Shown piece by piece: positions 25,567 through 33,429 of a stretch of DNA of 64,000 bases. Origin of the DNA: Janthinobacterium sp. B9-8 (GTDB lineage Bacteria; Pseudomonadota; Gammaproteobacteria; Burkholderiales; Chitinibacteraceae). Under the pieces are notes generated by a model that had not been told where the DNA came from, made no database searches, and saw only the letters and a list, made by a program, of their open reading frames with translations. The stretch spans positions 744,001 to 808,000 of the forward strand of contig NZ_CP014222.1 in the NCBI RefSeq assembly GCF_000969645.2, given 5' to 3'. Within the stretch, counting starts at the first letter, position 1; every line of letters begins with the position of its first letter. The position numbers were made by a program, and so were the translations under genes.

Positions 25567-26505
25567 ATGCTCGCTTATTTGGTTCGCCGTATTCTGCAAA
25601 TGATCCCCACGATGCTGGGGGTGATGTTACTGGTATTTACTTTATTTTCGGTTGTTGGTGGTGATCCAAGCCTGATTTTGGCTGGTAAAAACTTAACCGA
25701 TGAAGTATTGAATAATATCCGGGAGCAATTGGGTTTAAATAAATCACTGCCCGAGCAATTCTTTATTTTTGTGAAGCAGGTGTTAACACTCAATTTTGGT
25801 ACTTCATGGTCTACACAGCAGCCCGTATCTGATTTGATTGCCAGCCGTATTGGCCCTTCATTAACACTGACTGGTTCATTGTTAGTGGTTAGTTTGCTGG
25901 TATCGATTCCTTTAGCTGCGCTAGTGGCGTATTTCCGTGGTGGGCTCACAGACCGCGTTGTAACTATTGCGTGTACAGTTGCAATGTCGATTAGTGCCTT
26001 GGTTTATATTATTGTTGGCCAATTTTATCTGGGCTATGAGCTGGCATTATTTCCGGTTCGGGGTTGGGGGAATTCATTAATTACCAACTTATTAGTTTAT
26101 GTGCCTTTACCATTATTAATGGGTTTGCTGGTTTCCGTTGGCCCGGATATTCGTTTTTATCGCAGCTTTTTTATTGAAGAAATGAATAATGATTATGTTC
26201 GTACTGCGCGAGCTAAAGGCTTGTCCGAGCACAAGATCATGCTCAAGCATGTATTGCGGAATGCCATGATTCCGGTGGTGACCACGGTGATGATGTCGCT
26301 GCCATTTTTAATGATGGGTGCGCTGATTCTGGAAAGCTTTTTTGGTATTCCGGGCATGGGTAATGAAGTGTTACTGGCCGTGAATAAAAGTGACTTTCCT
26401 GTGATTAAAGCAGTAACAATTTATATTGCTATGGCAACGATGGCTTTTAATTTGTTGGCCGATCTGGTTTACAAATTGATTGATCCACGCGTTCAGCTTA
26501 AATAA
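25567..26505 (+). CDS. Peptide ABC transporter permease, OppB/DppB type
   Basis: A 312-residue inner-membrane permease with six helices. N-terminus MLAYLVRRILQMIPTMLGVM is the family hallmark; the ATPase-docking EAA loop is DYVRTARAKGLSEHKIMLKHVLRNAMIPV near 215-243. It begins 37 bases after the binding-protein gene and is followed within ten bases by the partner permease. Confidence 0.95.
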   Translation: MLAYLVRRILQMIPTMLGVMLLVFTLFSVVGGDPSLILAGKNLTDEVLNNIREQLGLNKSLPEQFFIFVKQVLTLNFGTSWSTQQPVSDLIASRIGPSLTLTGSLLVVSLLVSIPLAALVAYFRGGLTDRVVTIACTVAMSISALVYIIVGQFYLGYELALFPVRGWGNSLITNLLVYVPLPLLMGLLVSVGPDIRFYRSFFIEEMNNDYVRTARAKGLSEHKIMLKHVLRNAMIPVVTTVMMSLPFLMMGALILESFFGIPGMGNEVLLAVNKSDFPVIKAVTIYIAMATMAFNLLADLVYKLIDPRVQLK

Positions 26506-26520
26506 ACCCGGAGTATGGAA

Positions 26521-27579
26521 ATGAATGCAATTGTTGAAGCAATGCCGGGTCTGCAAACAGAAACGGCTTCAAAAAGTTTGTGGGCATTAGGCTGGCAGCG
26601 GCTTAAGCGCAATAAAGTAGGCTTTATTGCGCTGTGGGTGGTGGTGGTTTATCTGTTGATCGCCGTAGGTGGCTGGTTAAATGTCGTGGGCGGTCATTGG
26701 ACCGATGAAGTGGCGGTGTCTTATGCTCCGCCTTCATGGGTAAAGCAGGACTTGGAAGTCCATTTAGCCACCGATAAAAATGCGGCTACTAAAGTAGCGC
26801 AGCCCATCCAGACTTTATTACTTTCGGAAGATCCGATTGCTAAAGAGCTGGCTGCAGCTAGCAAAAACACAGCTAAGTACGTTGATAACAGCCCTCCAAA
26901 GTTGGCAACTATGCCTTTTGGCGCTGATTTGCGTGGCCGTGATGTGATCGACAAAACCTTGAAAGGGGTTTCTACTTCGATTCTGGTTGGTATTTTAGGC
27001 GCGGTGCTGGCATTAACTATTGGCTCTGTGCTGGGTGCGGTGTCCGGGTATTTTGGTGGCAAAGTCGATGATTTCTTAACCTGGTTTTACAGTATCTTTA
27101 CTTCTGTTCCAGATATGCTTTTGCTGCTGTCGTTTGCTGCGGTTTCTGGTCGTGGGATTAGCACGATTATTATGGTGATGGCATTAACAAGCTGGACAGG
27201 AACTTATCGTTTAGTACGCGCCGAGTATATGAAGCTGAAAAACCGCGAGTATGTACAAGCTGCCGATGCGATTGGTGCTTCTCATTCGCGCCGTATGTTT
27301 GTGCATATCTTGCCCAATATCAGCCATTTACTGTTGGTGCAGTTCTCTTTAATGACGGTTGCGCTGATTAAGTACGAAGCGATTCTGTCTTTCTTGGGTT
27401 TTGGCGTGGGTGTCACTCAAGTTAGTCTTGGGTCGATGCTGGCGGAAGCGCCTGCAGAGTTGGTGCAGGGTTTCTGGTGGCAAATGGTAGCGGTAACGAT
27501 TGCGATGTCGGTCTTAGTGACGGCGTTTAGCCTGTTGGTGGATGCATTGCGCGATGCGCTTGATCCAAAAGTGAAATAA
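26521..27579 (+). CDS. Peptide ABC transporter permease, OppC/DppC type
   Basis: A 352-residue permease with a cytoplasmic N-terminus, first helix near 36-57, an unusually long periplasmic loop of about 85 residues and the core helices with EAA loop EYVQAADAIGASHSRRMFVHILPN. The loop is also seen in YejE-like and some OppC-like permeases. I chose the second in-frame ATG because GGAG is well spaced for it and almost touches the first. Confidence 0.93.
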   Translation: MNAIVEAMPGLQTETASKSLWALGWQRLKRNKVGFIALWVVVVYLLIAVGGWLNVVGGHWTDEVAVSYAPPSWVKQDLEVHLATDKNAATKVAQPIQTLLLSEDPIAKELAAASKNTAKYVDNSPPKLATMPFGADLRGRDVIDKTLKGVSTSILVGILGAVLALTIGSVLGAVSGYFGGKVDDFLTWFYSIFTSVPDMLLLLSFAAVSGRGISTIIMVMALTSWTGTYRLVRAEYMKLKNREYVQAADAIGASHSRRMFVHILPNISHLLLVQFSLMTVALIKYEAILSFLGFGVGVTQVSLGSMLAEAPAELVQGFWWQMVAVTIAMSVLVTAFSLLVDALRDALDPKVK

Positions 27580-27591
27580 GGAGAACGCGAC

Positions 27592-29325
27592 ATGTCCCAA
27601 AATACTGAAACACTGCTATCCGTTCGTAACTTAGTGGTCAATTTCCGTCAGGAAGACGGCGAGCGTTTTAACGCCATCAAAGGCGTGAGCTTCGATATTC
27701 CCAAGCATCGCACCGTGGCCCTAGTGGGTGAATCGGGCTCGGGTAAATCTGTGACTTCGATGGCGATTATGCAATTGCTGCCACCGAACAACACCGAAGT
27801 GAGCAAAGATAGCCAAATTCTGTTTGAAGGCCGCAATTTGCTGGGCTTAAGCGGCAGTGAATTACGTAAAATGCGCGGTAAAGATATTGCCATGATTTTC
27901 CAAGAGCCAATGAGCTCTTTAAACCCTGTGTTTACCGTGGGCGATCAGGTCGCTGAAACTTTGATGCTGCACGCAGGCTTAGGTCGTCGTGATGCCGCCA
28001 AACGCGCGGTGGAGTTGCTGACTGAAGTGGGCTTGCCTGATCCAGAGAAAAAAGCGAAAAATTATCCGCATGAATTGTCTGGTGGTCAGCAGCAGCGCGT
28101 GATGATCGCTATGGCGATTGCTTGCGAGCCAAAGCTTTTGATTGCGGATGAGCCCACTACGGCGCTGGATGTCACTATCCAAAAGCAAATTTTGCAATTG
28201 ATTGCCGATTTGCAAAAAAAGCACGGCATGTCGGTGTTGTTTATTACTCATGATTTGGGTTTGGTGGGTGAGTTTGCTCATGATGTGGTGGTGATGCGTC
28301 ATGGTGAAATCCGCGAAACAGGCACGGTAGAGCAGATTTTCGATTCGCCCCAAGATAGTTATACCAAGGCGCTGCTGGCTTGCCGTCCGCACTTGGATCG
28401 CCGTCCAGAACGCCTTGCTGTGATTGACGATTTCCTAAAGCCAGGCGGTTATGCCGAGCCTGCAAATCGTGAGCGTGGCTATAAGGCGGATGACGAGATT
28501 GTGCTGGAGGTGAAAGGCCTAGGTAAATCGTTTGAATCGCGTGAAGGCTTGTTTGGTAAGCGCATCTTCCACGCGGCTAAAGATGTGTCGTTTAAATTAG
28601 CGCGTGGTAAGACGCTGGGTATTGTGGGCGAGTCGGGATCGGGTAAAACCACGGTAGGTTTAACGCTTGTGCGCTTGCATCAGGCGACTAGCGGCCAGGC
28701 GCTTTTTAATGGCAAAGATTTATTTGCCATGAGCCCGCGTGAGTTTAGTGAATATAAACGCCGTATTCAGATTATTTTCCAGAATCCTTATGCATCTTTA
28801 AACCCGCGCTTTACTGTTGAGCAAATTCTGACCGAGCCGATGAAATTGCATGGCATTGGTGCAAATGATAGCGAGCGAATTAAGCTAGCGCGTGATCTGC
28901 TCAATAAAGTGTGCCTGCCGTGGAATTCACTTGCTAAATATCCGCATGAATTCTCGGGTGGTCAGCGTCAACGAATTGCGATTGCGCGTTGCCTGACTAT
29001 GAAGCCAGAAATTCTGATTTGTGATGAATCGGTATCGGCCTTGGATGTATCGGTGCAAGCGCAGGTATTGAATCTGCTGCAAGATTTGCAAGATGAATTC
29101 AAAATGTCTTACTTGTTTATTTCACATGATTTGGCTGTGGTTAAGCATATTTCAGATCAGGTGATGGTGATGAATAAGGGCGAAGTGGTTGAGCAGGCTG
29201 ATGCGGATGCTATTTATCTTAATCCTACTGCTGATTACACCCGCAAACTTCTTTCGTCTATTCCGCAAGGTCGTGGCCGTGTTCAGAATCAGCAGTATCT
29301 AAATAGTGATTTAGTTACTTTATAA
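27592..29325 (+). CDS. Dual-domain peptide ABC transporter ATPase (DppD-DppF fusion, YejF-like)
   Basis: A 577-residue protein with two complete ABC ATPase domains in one chain. Domain 1: Walker A GESGSGKSVTS near 47, signature LSGGQQQRV near 162, Walker B LLIADEPTTALD. Domain 2: Walker A GESGSGKTTVG near 345, signature FSGGQRQRIAIARCL near 463, Walker B ILICDESVSALD. A linker near 265-310 carries the oligopeptide-transporter C-terminal segment. It powers the two permeases upstream and ends the operon at a strong terminator. Confidence 0.95.
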   Translation: MSQNTETLLSVRNLVVNFRQEDGERFNAIKGVSFDIPKHRTVALVGESGSGKSVTSMAIMQLLPPNNTEVSKDSQILFEGRNLLGLSGSELRKMRGKDIAMIFQEPMSSLNPVFTVGDQVAETLMLHAGLGRRDAAKRAVELLTEVGLPDPEKKAKNYPHELSGGQQQRVMIAMAIACEPKLLIADEPTTALDVTIQKQILQLIADLQKKHGMSVLFITHDLGLVGEFAHDVVVMRHGEIRETGTVEQIFDSPQDSYTKALLACRPHLDRRPERLAVIDDFLKPGGYAEPANRERGYKADDEIVLEVKGLGKSFESREGLFGKRIFHAAKDVSFKLARGKTLGIVGESGSGKTTVGLTLVRLHQATSGQALFNGKDLFAMSPREFSEYKRRIQIIFQNPYASLNPRFTVEQILTEPMKLHGIGANDSERIKLARDLLNKVCLPWNSLAKYPHEFSGGQRQRIAIARCLTMKPEILICDESVSALDVSVQAQVLNLLQDLQDEFKMSYLFISHDLAVVKHISDQVMVMNKGEVVEQADADAIYLNPTADYTRKLLSSIPQGRGRVQNQQYLNSDLVTL

Positions 29326-29342
29326 GCTGATTTTTAAGTATC

Positions 29343-29379
29343 AGCCGTTCAGACATAAAGTCTGGACGGCTTTTTTTTT
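29343..29379 (+). terminator. Rho-independent terminator of the Opp-type operon
   Basis: AGCCGTTCAGAC pairs with GTCTGGACGGCT across an ATAAA loop (one G-T pair) and runs into nine T. A textbook terminator. Confidence 0.92.
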
Positions 29380-29474
29380 GCAGAAGGAAGTGGGGCGAGT
29401 TGAATAGTGTCATGGGTGAGAGGGCGGATATAGTCTAAGTTAAATAGAGTGCAATTAGCCCTTAGGTGCATGTG

Positions 29475-30362
29475 ATGATACGTATTTTGCTTTGTTGCTG
29501 CTTATGGCTGATGCCTGCGTCGGCGCATGCACTGAAAATTGCGATGGTGCTGTGGCGCGGTGAAACGGCCGCGGAGCAGGGGTTTCGGGATGAATTAAAG
29601 AAACTGGGTTTAAAACCAGTGATGACGGTTTTTAATGCGAACCAAGATCGCACCGCCTTAGCAACGATGCTGCGTACAAAGTTAGAGCCTCACTTAGCAT
29701 CGTATGATTATGTGTATAGCTTTGGCACAACGGCGACTTTAATGAGTAAAAGCCTTTTATTAGGGCGCAAGCCATTGATCTTTAATGCGGTGTATGACCC
29801 GATTGGAGCGGGTATTGTGTCGGTAAATAAAGAAGACAATAAAATGGTGGCAGGGGTGAGTAATATGGTTTTTCTGCCACTACAGATGAGTAATGCCCGC
29901 AAATATTTGCCTAAAGGCAGCAAAATGCTGCTACCGGTTAATCCACGGGAGCGAAATACGCAATTGATTGCTGAACAGTTAAAGTCTGTAGCCGCTGATT
30001 ATCAATGGGCATTAGAAACATGGCGAATTAATCCTGATAAAGCATTACTTAAAACAGAATTACTGCGTTTACAACAAGATGCTAAAGAGAGTGTGGTTTT
30101 TATCCCGGCGGATAGTTATTTAATTTCAGTTGCGCCAGAGTTAATGCGGGCACTTAATGAGGTACGTATTGCAAGTATTTGTAGTATTGAAGCTTTTATT
30201 CTTTATCACTGCACCGTAGGCACGGTAAGCGACTATCGTGTGCAAGGTATGCTGGCTGCGCGGATCATTGCAATGCATCAAAAAGGGACGGCATTGCAGG
30301 ATATACCCGTGCAATATGATCCTAACCCTCGGCTTATTGCTGGGAATGTCAATAGGCCCTAA
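29475..30362 (+). CDS. ABC_sub_bind-family (PF04392-like) periplasmic binding protein, orphan
   Basis: A 295-residue exported protein with signal peptide (MIRILLCCCLWLMPASAHA). The mature part reads LKIAMVLWRGETAAEQGFRD, then YVYSFGTTATLM, KPLIFNAVYDPIGAGIV and GVSNMVFLPLQ, matching the ABC_sub_bind family related to periplasmic sugar- and tryptophan-binding proteins. Normally a permease and ATPase gene lie beside it; none do here, so it may act as a sensor input, for instance for the hybrid kinase about 3 kb downstream, or serve a distant transporter. ATG at 29475 chosen for its AGG site. Confidence 0.8.
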   Translation: MIRILLCCCLWLMPASAHALKIAMVLWRGETAAEQGFRDELKKLGLKPVMTVFNANQDRTALATMLRTKLEPHLASYDYVYSFGTTATLMSKSLLLGRKPLIFNAVYDPIGAGIVSVNKEDNKMVAGVSNMVFLPLQMSNARKYLPKGSKMLLPVNPRERNTQLIAEQLKSVAADYQWALETWRINPDKALLKTELLRLQQDAKESVVFIPADSYLISVAPELMRALNEVRIASICSIEAFILYHCTVGTVSDYRVQGMLAARIIAMHQKGTALQDIPVQYDPNPRLIAGNVNRP

Positions 30363-30464
30363 TTGCTTGGGCTTAGTGTTTGCTTAGCAAGTGAAACAAT
30401 TGTTTTAATTTGTTTGTCATGTTTTTCGGATAAGTTGCCCTCCTTACTCCTTTGGATGCGCAGC

Positions 30465-32702
30465 ATGAATCGTCGTCAGTTTTTAAAGTGGACCGGCTTT
30501 GTTACTGTTTCTACTGTAGGCCCCACATTGTTAGTGGGCTGTAATAGTAGCGATGATGATGCTGTCTTAGCACTTACCCCATCGCTTCCTTGTAAATTCC
30601 CACAAAGTATTGCCTCAGGTGATCCGGCTGCCAATAGTATTATGCTGTGGACTCGCGTTGTGCCTAGCGATGCCGATGATGTGATCTCGGCTAAGGCTGC
30701 GGATATTGCGGTGCGTTTGGTGATTAGTAGCAGCGATCAATCGGGCCTTTTAGGTAGTAATAAGCCATTGGCTGGGGTGATGACGCATGAAGTATTGCTG
30801 AGTGCAAAAGCCGATTGGGATCACACAATTCGCCATAAGGTTGAAGGCTTAAACCCTGCAACTACCTATTTCTACCAGTTTATTGCGGGCAATAGCACCA
30901 GCCGTGTAGGGCGCTTTAAGACCGCTCCTGCGCTGGATGCCGATGTCAATAAGCTGCGTTTTGCTTACTTATCTTGCCAAGACTGGAGTATTAATCATTG
31001 GGCAGGTTTTACCGCATTGGCGAGCGAAGAGTTAGATTTTGTGGTGCATTTGGGTGACTATATTTACGAAACTGTGGGTGAGGATTTCCAGAAAGGTGCA
31101 GTAGAGGCCGCTCACACCGCCATCAAATTGCCCGATGGCCCATTTAAAAATGGCAAAGACGGTGCACGCTTTGCCAATACCACTGGCGATTACCGTACCC
31201 TTTATAAGCAGTACCGCTCGGATGCTCGCTTGCAAGCGGTGCACGAGCGCTTTGCCATGATCGCCATTTGGGATGATCATGAATTCTCTGATGATTGCTG
31301 GGGCGATTCTACCACTTACGATAATGGCAGCTTTGATGCCAAAACGGGCAAGGCCGATAATAAGCACGAAACCGAGCGCCGGCGCAGTGCCAATCAGGCG
31401 TGGTTTGAATTTATGCCTGCCGATGTGAAGTTTGATATCACAGACAAAGGTTTCCAGAACATTCGTCTTTACCGAGATTTTCGCTTTGGTAAGTTGCTGC
31501 ATCTGGTGATGACCGATCAGCGCCTTTACCGCGCCGATCATGTGATTCCTGAAGCCGCAGCGGGCAGCTCGGTGGGATCGCGCTATATGGTGCCAACTGC
31601 CGTATTGGCGGGTGCTGAGGCGCAAAAAATGGCCGCAGCTAAGCCATCAGGTGATGAGCTGGCCTTGGTATCTATCCTCGGCAAAACCCAGCGTGATTGG
31701 TGGCAAAACACCATGAAGGCCTCGACCGCTACTTGGAAGTTGTGGGGCAATGAAGTCTCGCTGCTTAAAATGTGCGTAAACGGCAAATCACTCACCGCTG
31801 CTCCTAAAGATTTCCAGACCGAAATCATCCTGAACGCCGATCAGTGGGATGGCTATAACGCCGAGCGCAAAGCCTTGATGCAGTTTTTGAGCAGCAATCA
31901 AATCAAAAACGTGGTGGCGATTACCGGCGATATCCATTCTTTTTACGCTGGGCAAGTCTATGACGATTACGCTAGCGGCAAGCCGGTGATGATCGATTTA
32001 GTCACAGCGGGCATCAGCAGCGATTCTTTCTATAGCTACTTTGTAAAAGCCGTAAGTGATAAGAGCTTTGCTGCGGTGCAGCCCTTGGTATTTACATCTG
32101 AAGCCGCAGCAGAAGGTATCGCCATTCAAATGATATCGGCAGGCGTGGCGATGCAAGCAGGGATTATTGATTTAACAAATACCGCTGCCATTGCTGCTGC
32201 AGTGAAGGGCGCAATTGCGTCGGGCAAATTGCCAGCGGCAGCGGTCACTCCAACGGCGAGCTTGTCAGTGACGGCAGTGAATACCTTTAATGAAACGCTG
32301 GCTGGCAATATGGGCACGCTGATTGGTGGACAAATTGCCGCGCTTGCCGCAGCAGGGCGCTCGGTGGCGGCACAAACCTTGTACGGCATGATTGCCCAGC
32401 AATTAGCCAGCGCAATGGGTATCACAACGGCGCAAGTGCCTGCTGCTGAAGTGGTGAAGCGCTTGAACCCGTTTTCAAATCAAACCGCAGGCACAGCGCC
32501 TGCGGTGAATAATCCTTGGATTAAATACGCTGATACCGATGCACAGGGCTTTACCGTGGTTGAGCTGACATCCGCAGGGATGAAGGCTGAGTTTAGAAAA
32601 ATCGCGCCATTGCAAGGTAGTGTTGCCCCGCAAAAAGTCGTGAGCAGTATTAAAACAATTACGGTAAAAGCGGGGAGCCTGGATTTAACGATTACGGATT
32701 AA
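30465..32702 (+). CDS. PhoD-like alkaline phosphatase/phosphodiesterase, Tat lipoprotein
   Basis: A 745-residue calcium/iron-type PhoD phosphatase that releases phosphate from organic esters at the cell surface. MNRRQFLKWTGFVTVSTVG is a twin-arginine signal and LVGC is a lipobox, so it is probably Tat-exported and lipid-anchored. The PhoD_N domain follows (FPQSIASGDPAANSIMLWTRV), then the catalytic core with YLSCQDW, VHLGDYIYE, IWDDHEFSDDCWGD and VVAITGDIHSFYAG. About residues 544-678 form an Ala-rich insertion before the final strands (see findings). The frame is open 34 codons further upstream but that extension lacks signal logic. Confidence 0.9.
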   Translation: MNRRQFLKWTGFVTVSTVGPTLLVGCNSSDDDAVLALTPSLPCKFPQSIASGDPAANSIMLWTRVVPSDADDVISAKAADIAVRLVISSSDQSGLLGSNKPLAGVMTHEVLLSAKADWDHTIRHKVEGLNPATTYFYQFIAGNSTSRVGRFKTAPALDADVNKLRFAYLSCQDWSINHWAGFTALASEELDFVVHLGDYIYETVGEDFQKGAVEAAHTAIKLPDGPFKNGKDGARFANTTGDYRTLYKQYRSDARLQAVHERFAMIAIWDDHEFSDDCWGDSTTYDNGSFDAKTGKADNKHETERRRSANQAWFEFMPADVKFDITDKGFQNIRLYRDFRFGKLLHLVMTDQRLYRADHVIPEAAAGSSVGSRYMVPTAVLAGAEAQKMAAAKPSGDELALVSILGKTQRDWWQNTMKASTATWKLWGNEVSLLKMCVNGKSLTAAPKDFQTEIILNADQWDGYNAERKALMQFLSSNQIKNVVAITGDIHSFYAGQVYDDYASGKPVMIDLVTAGISSDSFYSYFVKAVSDKSFAAVQPLVFTSEAAAEGIAIQMISAGVAMQAGIIDLTNTAAIAAAVKGAIASGKLPAAAVTPTASLSVTAVNTFNETLAGNMGTLIGGQIAALAAAGRSVAAQTLYGMIAQQLASAMGITTAQVPAAEVVKRLNPFSNQTAGTAPAVNNPWIKYADTDAQGFTVVELTSAGMKAEFRKIAPLQGSVAPQKVVSSIKTITVKAGSLDLTITD

Positions 32703-32718
32703 AGTTTGGTTTTGTACT

Positions 32719-32787
32719 AGGGTGTGCAAGCCGATTTGCTTGCGCACCGGTTCTCGGTGCTCAGCGACTTCGCCGTGGTACACCCTA
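32719..32787. repeat. Dispersed repeat family C, copy 1 (AGGGTGTGCAAG ... GTACACCCT)
   Basis: A 69-base unit opening AGGGTGTGCAAG and closing GGTACACCCT, with TTGCGCACCG inside; a related copy lies at 52600-52665. The ends are inverted (AGGGTGT / ACACCCT), so the unit can fold on itself. It lies directly behind the PhoD gene. Confidence 0.75.
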
Positions 32788-32857
32788 CCTATAAAGGCTG
32801 GGTTAATTCGTGCAGTTATTTTGAGCCAAATTCTAAGGTGTTTTGTTGAGGGTATCT

Positions 32858-32886
32858 AAAAAGGGGGCGTATCATGCTCCCCTTTT
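32858..32886. terminator. Terminator-like hairpin before the cytochrome gene
   Basis: AAAAGGGG at 32859-32866 pairs with CCCCTTTT at 32879-32886 around a 12-base loop. The T-run is part of the stem. It may end PhoD transcription, or be a leader hairpin of the cytochrome gene. Confidence 0.35.
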
Positions 32887-32907
32887 GCTATTGATGATTT
32901 GGCGACT

Positions 32908-33339
32908 ATGCAACGATTTACCCTGATTTTAATCACGTTCTTGGCTTTAACAGCTTGCCAGCGTAGCGATCCTAATTCTCCTGTTTCTCTTAGAAAAGCC
33001 ACTTTCAAAGAAATGCTTAAATCACGTGAAGCGATTAATGTCATGCTGACGGGGGCAAATTCTTATCAGGCCGATAGCCTGCTGCAAGAGGCGATTAAGC
33101 TGCAAGAAAAATCAACAAAACCTTGGGCTTATTTTGCTGAATTTGCCGTAAACAATCAGTCTGATGCAAAGCAAAAATCCGATTCTGCCGATTTTCATGC
33201 CGCAGCAGACAATATGCAGCAGCAGAGCAGCGCTTTAAAAGAGGCAGCACAAGCCGGGCAGGAGGATCGGATTCGTGCATCTTACAAAGCAGTAGAAGAC
33301 GCTTGTATTCGCTGCCATCAGCAGTTTCGGCCGGGCTAG
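32908..33339 (+). CDS. Lipoprotein cytochrome c of the class II (c') type
   Basis: A 143-residue c-type cytochrome. MQRFTLILITFLALTAC is a lipoprotein signal with lipobox LTAC, so it is probably membrane-anchored in the periplasm. The rest is helical with a single heme-binding CIRCH close to the C-terminus (DACIRCHQQFRPG), the position typical of four-helix cytochrome c'. Such proteins bind NO or transfer electrons. The sixth-ligand Met cannot be assigned. Transcribed alone between PhoD and the hybrid kinase. Confidence 0.85.
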   Translation: MQRFTLILITFLALTACQRSDPNSPVSLRKATFKEMLKSREAINVMLTGANSYQADSLLQEAIKLQEKSTKPWAYFAEFAVNNQSDAKQKSDSADFHAAADNMQQQSSALKEAAQAGQEDRIRASYKAVEDACIRCHQQFRPG

Positions 33340-33429
33340 TTTTGCGGGTTTTCGGGTAGGTAAGCCTTTGATCGACGTGGCACTTTTCGTGCTGGCGGTC
33401 TACTTTGATAGGGTAACTTAGCGCTTGCC

